Positions 13,529-23,777 of a DNA stretch of 64,000 bases are shown piece by piece. The stretch's first letter is position 1; every line of letters starts with the position of its first letter. The stretch is from Ooceraea biroi (lineage: Eukaryota; Arthropoda; Insecta; Hymenoptera; Formicidae). The position numbers were made by a program, and so were the translations under genes. The notes below the pieces were generated by a model. The model did not search any database. It was not told where the DNA came from and was given only the letters and a program-made list of their open reading frames with translations. The stretch spans positions 3,021,838-3,085,837 of the forward strand of contig NC_039516.1 in NCBI RefSeq assembly GCF_003672135.1. Reading direction: 5' to 3'.

Positions 13529-16500
13529 CTATTCCCAGGTATCGTTTTCCTGGAAAACCTTTTTATCGGTTGCGCCGCCTGCTTCTTGATCCTTTCGTTT
13601 CTTGCGTCTTTTACCTACGTGTGCGAGCGAAATCAGATTATGAAGAACGTGCAAAATAAAAAAGAAAAAATAAATTACAGAATAAAGAATGTATTTAAAT
13701 ATCTACCCGTGGCGATTTTCCACCCGTCATCCTCCTCGGCAGGTGCCTTCGCACCGTTGGCAGCCGACTTTTCATCAACCTCCGTGTTCCTGCAACGATA
13801 ATTCACCCTTGAATTCCATCGGCGATGGATAAACGTAACGACGTTTCGTGGCGAGTTTATTTTCGTAATGAGAGTCAATCGCTGTGGACGCCGACGATCG
13901 GGTGCGCAAGGAGCGCGAGTCTCATTCACGTGGATTCTACCGTTTTTCATTACGATCGGTCGTACTTAACGAGTACGCGGCACACGTGCGTTACATACGC
14001 ATGCACGTGATGCTGCATATTCATAAGTTGCGAGCCGCGAGCGAGCGAGTCCAACACGCGCATCGAGTAAATTCCTCGAGAGTAATGTACGATAGTGTCA
14101 ATAATGCAGAACCACCAATGCGAACGGTCTCTCTCCCGTTCACGATTGCGTCTACCGTACACGGCTACATGTTCTACGTGGTCCCGATATTACTTCCTTC
14201 CTTATCCTTTAAATTTAAGTTTATTTTATTCCGAGCTGTGGATCAAGCGATAATCTTTTCTCTCCTCTTCTTGGGACAATCCGCTTGAAAAGAATCATCG
14301 CCAACGTGCGACTGTGTGCATGCGCGTGAGCCGCGGGTGGGACTCAACGATTCATGTCGATTTAAATCAACCGACTGTAAATTCCTTGTCCTCAATGGCC
14401 GCTCTGCTGTTCCTATAAAAGTACCGCTTGTCCCGGGCGATCATGATCTTATTATCATCTGGCAGTCGCCGCTCGAGCGATTCGTCCGGCGCGAAAACGC
14501 GTACGCGCGCGGCACAGCGGGAAGAATTACGAGCACCGTGATTGCGAGCACGTGGGCGATTCATTAATATCGTGTTGGCCGTCCGAGACTGACCGACGTT
14601 GTAACTACAATGCGGTCGAGACTGCAACTGGCTGCAAAAAGATGTACGCGCGGAGCTCACAGTGGACGAAGACCGCGGCTAACAACAGTTGACTGGAACA
14701 TGTGCCCGGGATATTGATCACTGCAGCCATGGTACCTCGTTAAAGATTTCCTCATAGACGCTGCTTTAAACGCGCACGATTAATCACTCACTGCTGTTTG
14801 GATACATATACATGTATTTGGCATTTTAAGAATTCTTTGGATAGATTTCTATTAACAAAAAAAAAACAAATAAAATTTTATGTGTAATACGATTAACATT
14901 TCTTTGATTTCACAAGCTCCAAATATTAAATTATTGACTAATTTAATAATTTTAGTCTCATTTGGAAAGAAAATGTATATTTAAATTAAATAAATAAAGG
15001 AAACTGAGAATTTTGAACAATTTCGACTTCGTACCTACGCATCATTTAACACATGCAAGACACCAGTCGCTCACATGGCGATGGTACTTCGCAGATCGTA
15101 CCAGGGGGCAAGAAGAGGAAGAAAGCGGTGAAGGAGGCGCAAGCGGAATAACAGGAAACAGAAGGGGAAAAGGAGAAGGAGAAGAGCAAGAAGACAAGAT
15201 AGGCCTGTAGCAAGCGTCGCGTGCATTAATTCAGAACAAGGTCTATGCAAATGTTTCGTGTACAGGAAATCTTAGGAGGCTGCCTAGGGTCTTATATCTT
15301 TCTCTCTCTCTTCTGCTCTGAAATCATATCGGGCCTATAACGCATTACTCATTCTCGCATTGAATATATTAAACGCTGATAGCTCGCGGCAGAAAATAAA
15401 TCGCGACGGAGAGCATCTATTTTTGGCGAACGCGTGCGATTTTTACAAACACTGCGCGGTGATACAGCCGCGTATATCCACATCGCGACAGTTTTACATA
15501 ATGGTATATCGCGCAAAATGATTCAAAGTTGAAAGCGTTGATAACTTACTCAAGCGATGGCAATTTCCGTTTGCGTGTCTCGTGAGACACGTCGGTCTCT
15601 AGGCTGGCCTGATGCTGCGAGTATTTCTGTACCTTGCAGGCTGTTTGTTTAGCTAAGGTCTTTGTTGCGGCGCCGGTTTGTTCGCGACGATGTAAACTCA
15701 CGTATGCAGATGTATCCGATAGCCATGAAATGTATCCACCTCCTGTAAAAAAAAAGAAATCTTGCTTTACTCCGCTGCACAGAGCGATGTTAATTAATAC
15801 GCTTTTATTCGTTACATGATGCAATGCTTACCAAATGGAGCGAAGAGTACACTTATATCCGAGTATTTCCATTCTTTAGGGAACGTTAAGTGAAACACGT
15901 GATCTCTGCTAGGAATTGCTAAAAAATAGAAACATGGAACGTTTTAATTTTTAATTAATTTATTATTACGTGATTACACTATTGATCACGAGAGAACGAT
16001 GATATGAAGATAAAGTCTAACTCTATTATAATATTTACTAAGTTTTTATAATGACAGCAAAAATATGCTTACGATCTTTTCCTACTAAATTCACATATGG
16101 AATATCTTTCAATCTTTGTATAGGAAGTCTGCAAAAAAATTTAATTATTAAATAAATAAATTATTATTAAATTCTTGTGAATAGAAATAAGAAATGTTAT
16201 TCAGGTATCAAAGCTTCCAATACTCACTTGTTAAGAAAAGGGTTGAGCAAAGGAGAGTTTGCTAATACTGTCGTATTTTCAGACTTCTCTAGTGTCCCTG
16301 AAAGAAGCAATGGTCCTATGTACACTTATTGCCAAAAATTAAGAAACAAAACGACTATTAAATAAATCAATCGTTTAATTTAATTTTATTTAATACGTCT
16401 ATGTATACACATGCAATTGACTGCACCAAATATGTAAGAAACTTTTTACTCTTAATAAAATCAATATCATAAATGGATAAAGCGGTCCATTATCATAGCA

Positions 16501-18424
16501 TTAAGATATTTGTATCTGTTGTACTTCTACTAACCGAGATAATTGGATAATGCGATAAAGCATAAGCCAGTGATGTACGCGTCGTAGCCTGCCTCATGCG
16601 ATTTTTCTGTTAATACAGAATAACTGCGCCCTTCTGTCGATTGCACATCGGGAATGGAAAAAGGAGATTTGCTAACAATATCTAGCAACGTATTCAGATT
16701 CGTCGATGATACGCATTCCTTGAATTGCTGGGACTGAGAGATCACTTTCGTATCTATTAAACTTGAAGAGGAAAAAGTAAAAGATATACTTTTAGAGATA
16801 TAATTTTGCTGCAGATTTCATGTCTGGATTTTAAGCATTACAGCAAATATTATTAAAACATTCCATAACTAAAATATTCCTAACAAAGTACATGAAGATA
16901 AAATTCCTGCGTCTCACCTAGGAAACAAACTGTGGAGCAATGTCTTGAATTCGGAATAGTCGCTTGGTAATACTGTAAAAAATTGATGCACTATGTGACA
17001 CAGATCTAACAACATGTTATGACCAACAATTATTTTATTCTGAAATAAAAAGATTGAGATATGTTTAGATATACTTTATAACAATTTTAATCAGAAAACC
17101 AACAAGTTAAAGCATTACATGTAACATGTAATATGATAATTTCTTTATATATGAAACAGATATATATACATGTACTCACGGATTTAGCGATTTTCTGCAA
17201 AAGAATGCTGAAGCCCACAGCTTGCTCCATTTCTAATTTTTCTTTCTCACGTTTCTCATTTTCTCTCTCTTCCTCCTCTTCTTTGGTGCCTACCTTCTGC
17301 ACCGAAAGACAGTGCCAAGTTCTTTCCATTTTACCTTCAACCCTAAGTTGGTTAGGCCATCTTACTCTGGCCTCTTGGTACACGAGTCTTCTTATAAATG
17401 CGTTACACTTGTCTATCATTAATTCCTCCTTATCTGAGGCAAGAAATTCTTCTATTCTAGAACTAAAGTTAATGCAATGTACATTTTTCAACATACTTTT
17501 AATTTGAATCATGAATTTCAACTTTCTTGTTCATTCTTGTCAATTTTGATTAAAAAATGAAACAAAAATAAAGAATTATTTTCCTTTAATCTTGTTTTTC
17601 TTTAATTTTCTAACCAGTATATATTCTCATGTATGTATAATATATTACCATATTTCTTCTATTTGAGGTTTGTCAGTGTCAGATATTGGAATTAAGTCCA
17701 TGTTATTCTCTTCTTTACGTTTTTGTTTCTCTTCCATACGTTTGACAAGCTTTTGCTCATCATTCGCACTCAGATATGGTATGCCATGCTTGAAAAGTTT
17801 GTTGAAATCAAAACTTTGATTTACTAAGAAATCTATGGAGGATGCCTGACAGAGGAACCTACAATCTGGCATCTGATGTTTTGTCGGTTTGGGAAACACG
17901 TAGAAGTTATAAGAACGCTGAGTGTATCTGGAACAAAGAGAACATTTTCTCATATAATTCATTTTATTTAATTAATGTTTTGCTGCTTATTTTCTCTTGA
18001 AATATTTGTGTCCCTTTTATCAAATTTCAAATGAATACTGTTCGTAACAGTGTAACAAAATCAATCAGTCATTTAGCTTACTTGTCTGTTTCTGCGTCAT
18101 ACGTGAAGGCGGATAAACCAAACTGTACAAGAAGACAGTCCATGGATCCCGATCGAAGCTTGGCATAGTACTGCGCTGGCGTATCAAAGGCTCCTATGTC
18201 CGAACCTGAATTGAGGCCTGTGAATTCACCATCGATACTGAGGAAAGTGGCATCTTTTAAAACGTCATCCAGTTCCGACAGAACGTCCTGAAAATCTGTA
18301 AAGTTTATGTTACATTGAAAAGAGCAAGTAAGATTTATCATGAAAATTTTACTCATACACAAACGTATAAATCGAGATTAATGGATGTTTCTTGTACACA
18401 CTTACTTAAGCAAGTTACTTCCAT
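13529..18424 (-). CDS. PARN: Poly(A)-specific ribonuclease PARN
   Basis: A deadenylase that removes 3' poly(A) from mRNAs and trims small non-coding RNAs, in nucleus and cytoplasm. Coding exons, 5' to 3' on the minus strand: 18424-18406, 18295-18082, 17927-17649, 17462-17180, 17039-16918, 16761-16535, 16297-16228, 16128-16073, 15918-15832, 15742-15550, 13789-13707 and 13614-13529. They give 572 residues with consistent phases. The DEDD nuclease motifs are present: SIDGEF with Asp28 and Glu30 as in the human enzyme, GHNMLLD, and HEAGYDAYITG. An R3H-like segment (NAFIRRLVYQEARVRWP) follows the first nuclease part. The RRM shows HLTFPKEWKYSD and ISWLSDTSAYVSL. The last two exons are basic, and the end KVFQENDTWE recalls the vertebrate end in PDTW. 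An AATAAA on this strand lies at 13335-13340. The start agrees with the family length at the N-terminus. Confidence 0.95.
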
Positions 18425-19562
18425 TTTTACGTATAGTGTTTAGGCGATATAGGCGCACATCAATCTGTACACATGATTTTACGTAGAAATATTAAGTTAT
18501 CACGTGTATTTTGAAAAAGCTGGAAACAAACCCATGCGTTGTTCTACTCCAATTTTCCAATAGAAGATAGTGGAGGCTCGTAGCGGATGTTTTTGGAACT
18601 AACTTTCGAGAGGCTTCGAGGGATTAGAATGCTGCCAACTCAAGAATTGGACATGCATTCTGCAGGCACTTTGGTCTCTAGCGAGCCACTTGAAAATTAG
18701 TTCCAAAAAAGTCCGCTATGAGTCTCCACTGTTTTCTACAGAAAAATGAGGTAGTAGTACGACTCAATAAAGGCTCAGCAAAAAATTACATTTTCCATTA
18801 ATATGTTTCAATAGCGGATTCTATACAGTTTTTATTTTCAAACAGTATAATTTAATAGCAAATTGGAAAAAATTATCATTTATATATGCTTAACGACGAC
18901 ACGAATGTAATGGTTAATCAGAAAACTTATTTTTAGATAAAAAGATATAATAAAATACAATAGTTTTAATATAAATTTAAGTATATTTTTATTAAAAATA
19001 AAAATATAGTGGTAGCAATGACAAAGAAAGAATATTATAAAGAGGAAAAAGAATTTAGTACTGAGCGTTACTGAGCACCTTCCTTACTCTCTATGTGCGT
19101 ATTCCATTTCAGCATTGCATCTTGTGACATGTCATAATAAATTTAAATTTGGTTTAATGTATTTATCTTTGTTTGGAAAAACTATTAATTGAATACTTGT
19201 TTAAATGGTTTAAAGTGTAATGTTCTGAACTAACACTTGTATTAAAGTTGAAGATACTTGAAATAGCTTGATCTTTATCACCCTGTGACAAAGGTTAAGT
19301 TATGATTTATTGAAAGAGATTTTGTTACACGATTCCAAAATCATAAAGAAGTACATTTATGTAAAAGAAAAATGAAATGTGTAAGAATAAAAAATGATAA
19401 AAAATCACATACGAATATAAGGAAAGGTAAATGTAATATTCCGTTTTAAGTGTACGAAAAAGACTACTTTCTGTAAATTAGAACTATTACTAAAACTGAC
19501 ATTATTTATCTGATGAACAATTAATTTAATTAATATTGCTTTATGCAGATGATGTCGAGAAC
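18425..19562. promoter_or_regulatory. Shared divergent upstream region of PARN and ETAA1
   Basis: PARN starts leftward at 18424 and the ETAA1-like reading frame starts rightward at 19563, leaving about 1.14 kb. A splice acceptor (TTTATGCAG, ending at 19548) just before the ETAA1 start implies a non-coding first exon inside this interval. A hairpin element (about 18561-18740) is inserted on the PARN side. No obvious TATA box or repeated motif was identified. Confidence 0.5.
18561..18740. mobile_element. Palindromic MITE-like hairpin element, about 180 bp
   Basis: The left arm starts near TAGAAGATAGTGGAGG and reads on through CTCGTAGCGGATGTTTTTGG. The right arm, in reverse complement, reads TAGAAAACAGTGGAGA and on through CTCATAGCGGACTTTTTTGG. 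The arms match over roughly 45-50 positions with a handful of differences, and weaker similarity extends inward. There is no coding capacity. The structure fits a foldback or miniature inverted-repeat element. No clear target-site duplication could be read, so the family is unassigned. Confidence 0.7.
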
Positions 19563-21284
19563 ATGGCAGCGACGGTAAACGACAAGGTAAACAAGAAGAA
19601 TGACAGCTCTCCACAGAGTCGGGAACATCCAGTTTCTAGTACACCACTTAGGAAAATGCAGAGTACAAACGCAGAAGAATCTCCGGACCTCGATGGTTAT
19701 CCTAGTCCAATTTTCCCGTGCACACAAGAGGGTGGTAACGAAGTTGCGTGGGATTGGCAAAGTTCCTTGAACAAAACTCCCGAAGGCAGAAGTAAGAAAC
19801 AGAAGGCTCAGTTTGAGACTCCTAAGGGGACCAAGCTGTTGCAGAGGAAACGAAATTCAAATTCGCCTCTGCTGTACAAGCCACTCAAGAGGAAGACCAT
19901 CAAAATGGAACATATGGAGAATATTGGGCAGTTTGCGGCCGAGTTACAGGCGTTAAACGAAAAAGTAAGATTCATAAAGCAAACTGACAAAAATTCGGAC
20001 GTTTTAATTGAAGAAAAGCCACCGATCGTGGCAAATACGAACAGTAAGGAAGAAGTTGCAACGATTCAAGGTAAAGAGCAAGATTGTATCGGAAAAACTG
20101 ATAGCCATGATAATGCTGGCAAGAATGATGCAAGCGGTAGTTATGATGACTTATTTGATGATTCTATAGACGACTGTATGGCCAGATGCACTCAAGAGAT
20201 AGAGGAAAAGTTCAATTTGATTACAGATAAGGGGGCTACGCCACACTCGCAGACAAGCGTCAAGAAAGAAGAATTGCCATCCTCAAAATCAAGTAACAAA
20301 CCTCCTGTACAATCCACTTCCAATGACAGTATCAGGGAACCATCAGTCAGGAATTTTCTTCATAAAAGTATAAGTGACAATAATGCATTAAAGACATATT
20401 CCAAATTGTCATTGAGAAGAGACGCAAACTCCAGTATACACGTTCCGCTACCAAAAGAAAAGGAGTTGCATAAATCGCATCTGAACAATAACAATATGAT
20501 ACGTCCCTACTTTGAAAAATCATCCGATCATACAAGAGTGCCAAAAAGCAACATCGAACTGTTTGATATTCCAGACGATTCCTTCGACGATTGCTTGGCG
20601 AGCTGTGTTGAGGACGAGAAATTGTTATCAGCGCCGACCGGGTCCGACAATTTCTCGAGCCATAGAAACGACGGTACAAAATACGAGGCCAATTGTAAAC
20701 ACTTGATTCAAGCGCCACTGAAATCGGAAGCGAAGTCCACCAGCTCTGTCAGGACAGCGGCGAGGGACGAAGCATCCAGCTGTGCCTTTTTCGAAAATAG
20801 AAAATTCTTCAAGACCAAAAGTCTATCGGATCAGTACATTGGACAGGACACGATTGCCAGTGCTAGAAGTACCTTGAACGCGTCGTCCTCTTCATGTTTC
20901 ACGATGAGGTCCAAGTTGCACTTGAACTCGACTAAAAGTACGACAGCCACGCATACAGGTACCACGCGTGGCTCCGTAAGTAACAATTCAATTGTCACGA
21001 ATCACGATAAAGTTGAGAATAGTGCAATTTCGTTAACGCGTGACACGGGTCGGACGCACGGATCGGATGTTAATAGGTGCGCGGTAAGAGAAGGTGGTGA
21101 TCGTTTCGGTAGATACCATTCCACCGGCAATATGAGAAACAATACGAAAGAGACGAGGAGCGGTTCGCAGCCGTCACAATGTACCGCGGAAGAAATCGAG
21201 CAGAAGCGACTGCAAGCCAAGATGAGACTCGAGGCGAAAAGAAAATTGTACAACCTGAAGATTAGCAATAACATTAAGAGGTGA
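19563..21284 (+). CDS. ETAA1: ETAA1-like ATR kinase activator
   Basis: A single uninterrupted coding exon of 573 residues. ETAA1 binds RPA-coated single-stranded DNA at stressed replication forks and activates ATR in the nucleus. The call rests on three features. There is a Trp-containing segment EVAWDWQSS (Trp63 and Trp65), followed by a helical stretch near FAAELQALNEKVRF, as in the ATR-activation domain. There are two acidic motifs, DDLFDDSIDDCMARC and FDIPDDSFDDCLASC. A C-terminal helix, TAEEIEQKRLQAKMRLEAKR, matches the RPA32C-binding helices of ETAA1, TIPIN and UNG2. The rest is Ser/Asn/Lys-rich and looks disordered. The ATG at 19563 lies 14 bases inside the exon after the acceptor at 19548; two earlier ATGs there are in another frame. 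An AATAAA is at 21376-21381. The identification is by motif only and should be treated as probable. Confidence 0.72.
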   Translation: MAATVNDKVNKKNDSSPQSREHPVSSTPLRKMQSTNAEESPDLDGYPSPIFPCTQEGGNEVAWDWQSSLNKTPEGRSKKQKAQFETPKGTKLLQRKRNSNSPLLYKPLKRKTIKMEHMENIGQFAAELQALNEKVRFIKQTDKNSDVLIEEKPPIVANTNSKEEVATIQGKEQDCIGKTDSHDNAGKNDASGSYDDLFDDSIDDCMARCTQEIEEKFNLITDKGATPHSQTSVKKEELPSSKSSNKPPVQSTSNDSIREPSVRNFLHKSISDNNALKTYSKLSLRRDANSSIHVPLPKEKELHKSHLNNNNMIRPYFEKSSDHTRVPKSNIELFDIPDDSFDDCLASCVEDEKLLSAPTGSDNFSSHRNDGTKYEANCKHLIQAPLKSEAKSTSSVRTAARDEASSCAFFENRKFFKTKSLSDQYIGQDTIASARSTLNASSSSCFTMRSKLHLNSTKSTTATHTGTTRGSVSNNSIVTNHDKVENSAISLTRDTGRTHGSDVNRCAVREGGDRFGRYHSTGNMRNNTKETRSGSQPSQCTAEEIEQKRLQAKMRLEAKRKLYNLKISNNIKR

Positions 21285-23290
21285 AAATAGATGCTTCACC
21301 AGTCTTGCTTATTGCGGGAAGATGATGATAAGTTTCTTAATTAATTTAATGTTACATCATTCGTTCATTACCATCAATAAATTTGTCACTCTGTGATCGT
21401 CATTGTTATAATTGTGTCTTCGTTCTTGTCATAATCATCATTGTTACATTATTCGCGAGAATGTTTTAAAGAAAATTGCGCGCAAATATATTTATAATTA
21501 TAAGTAAACAAGTGATCTATTTGTAGACCATGTTTTTAACTATAAACCTGTAGAATTTAAGAGATGTAATTAGAACATGCGTTCCCAAAAGTGCCTAATG
21601 TTTTCTTTTTTTAGATGATGATTGTGTAGAGTATCGCTAAACTGTAACAAAGCGGATCCGCAACGATCAAATTTGAAAAGTAAAATTTAAGATAGTCGAT
21701 GCCAGTGTGTGCATATATATGCAATGATAACAATGGATTACGGTTATCGGCAATCAGGAAGGCGATGATTCTACATAAAAAATAAGAAATGTAAAATGAG
21801 ACTTTATCGAAGAATTCAATAAGAATAAAATTTATTCAAGTTTTACTTTTTCAAGAATATAATAGAAAATAGTTGAGATTTTCCAGCAATTAATTTTCTT
21901 CTTTATTTTTGTAAGTAGAAGTTTCATTTTTCCATTGATCTCTTTTCGGCTTATATGCCACCAAGTTAACCGATTGTATCACATGCATAATTTTACTTAT
22001 CGAAATTGCGATATGAACACATCTGATTGTATAATTTCTTGCAGAACTTCTTGTACATATCTCATCAAATATTTCAGTGGATTTGAAGAGATATGTTAAT
22101 TTCGCGTACAAAAACTATGTATATACGTAAATTGTATAAAAAAACTGAAAAATGTATAACCGAGTATATGTATCACCGTATATATGCGTATATATACGGT
22201 CTAACAGTACAGAAATTGTATCATTAATTGTATATGCGCCATCTTGTCGATACGTGGCGTTTACTTTTTTACTCAATTATTTCTTTGCGTTCACAAGATT
22301 CAATTGCTAGATCTAATGTTCTCCAAGAATTCTTGTAATATTTTCGTACTGTATAAAAGTTCTTCTATAACTCTTTATATTTGATTAATCTTTTTTTAGT
22401 TTTCTCTTCCTGCTGTTGCGCGAGGCAGCATTTCCAATTGTCATATTGCGTTATATTCTCAATATAACTCAATATAATAATTGATTATTTTCTAACATTT
22501 ATATAATACATATATGTATTATTGCGGCGTCACAATCTTCTCCATCAGGAATATTCTTTTTATTAAAATTCAAGACATATTTACTAGAAAATATAACGTA
22601 AAACGTAACATTTAAAACGCGGAACATTTTACACAGAGAGAGGATTTTTCGTAAATGGAGAGGTTCCTTGTAACGTAATTTTTTCCAGTAAAAGAAGTGT
22701 AATATAGCAAATTATATTTTTTAAGCGTAACTGTGTGCACACATTCATTTCCCTCCCTATGAGAATTAAGCGGCGCTAATTTCTAGACGTCATAGATAAC
22801 GTAGCGTAGTATCTCTCGTGTCGAGATTTTTCAAGAACTCTGTACTCGCGCATTTGTATCGCTTGAAATCAGAGCGGTTTTCCTCATTCAAACGAAAGGT
22901 ACCAAATCGTTGATTTCTCTTCTACTTCACTCGGGGAGATCCACTCCATCGAAACGGAACAGATTGGCGCACGCGCGACTGCCAAATTTCCATGTCGTCG
23001 CGGACGTCGCGACGCCGCTTGATCAATATATCGAATGACGTCATGCATTATCACCCACCCGCGTCGTTGTTCTACGCGGCGCGACGCTACGCAATCGGTG
23101 TCTCCCTTTCTCGCACGCTGTTCCCTTCGGTACTCGCATTGTAACTCGTTCTCGCGGTATCTCGCTTCGCGGCTTCGCTCGTCGAACAGCGCGCGATTCG
23201 AGACAACGCCCGCAACGATGAATCTTTCGTAGAGAACATAGAAAATCCTTCTCTCGCGCATTTATCCTTCTTTTCCGGGAGACTGAAAAG
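21285..23290. other. 3' UTR of ETAA1-like gene, then intergenic AT-rich DNA
   Basis: The first hundred bases hold the likely ETAA1 polyadenylation signal. From 21.4 to about 22.8 kb the sequence is AT-rich with ATAT-type runs and no coding signal. From about 22.9 kb it becomes CpG-richer and leads into the amontillado promoter and 5' UTR. A 125-codon minus-strand frame at 22884-23261 lies in this promoter-like part and shows no domain. Confidence 0.5.
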
Positions 23291-23777
23291 AGTTCACGTG
23301 TTTATTCAAGTAGCTCATCAATTTTCCTCTTTTCCATTCTCTTTACGCGCTAGACACATCGGTGGGAGCGACATCCATTCAGTGGCGCGCATCCGTTCTC
23401 ATCGTACGTCCGTTCTCCCTCGCTTCCTCGGGCTGCAGACCTGCCGTGCCGTAGAACGTTCACCAATCGCCACCACCTGGCGAACAACCCTTGCGATCTC
23501 GCCGCCGCTGTCGAGGAGAGGGTGAATTATTTTTTTCGACCCTTCGTCGGCCGCGTCATCCCCGCGCTGTCCGTGCGCCGACTGTCACTTCCGCCGCCAC
23601 CGCCGTCACCACCGCCACCGTCGCCGTCGTCGCCGCCACCGACGCCGCCGCTACGAAGATCATAGTACCGTCGCGTACCTCGAGTAGCCGAGTATCCCGA
23701 GTGTATCCTCCAGTATTCCCGAATCCGCGAATGCGAAGGAGGACCTGGACGCACTTCGCCGGCCGCCACTCGTCACG
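23291..23777 (+). promoter_or_regulatory. Promoter / 5' UTR region of amontillado
   Basis: CpG-rich sequence immediately upstream of the PC2 start codon, with a CCGCCGxxx-type triplet-repeat tract at about 23583-23650. The tract is open in several frames, but it lies before the signal-peptide ATG and is best read as 5' UTR. The exact transcription start cannot be fixed. Confidence 0.45.

Noticed and set aside
13523..13801. Plus-strand frame with an apparent transmembrane segment (LFIGCAACFLILSF)
   Set aside because: It is the antisense of the last two PARN exons, which join in phase to a Lys/Asp/Glu-rich tail; antisense of charged codons often looks hydrophobic.
22884..23261. 125-codon minus-strand frame upstream of PC2
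   Set aside because: Lies in CpG-rich promoter DNA, Arg-rich composition, no domain.
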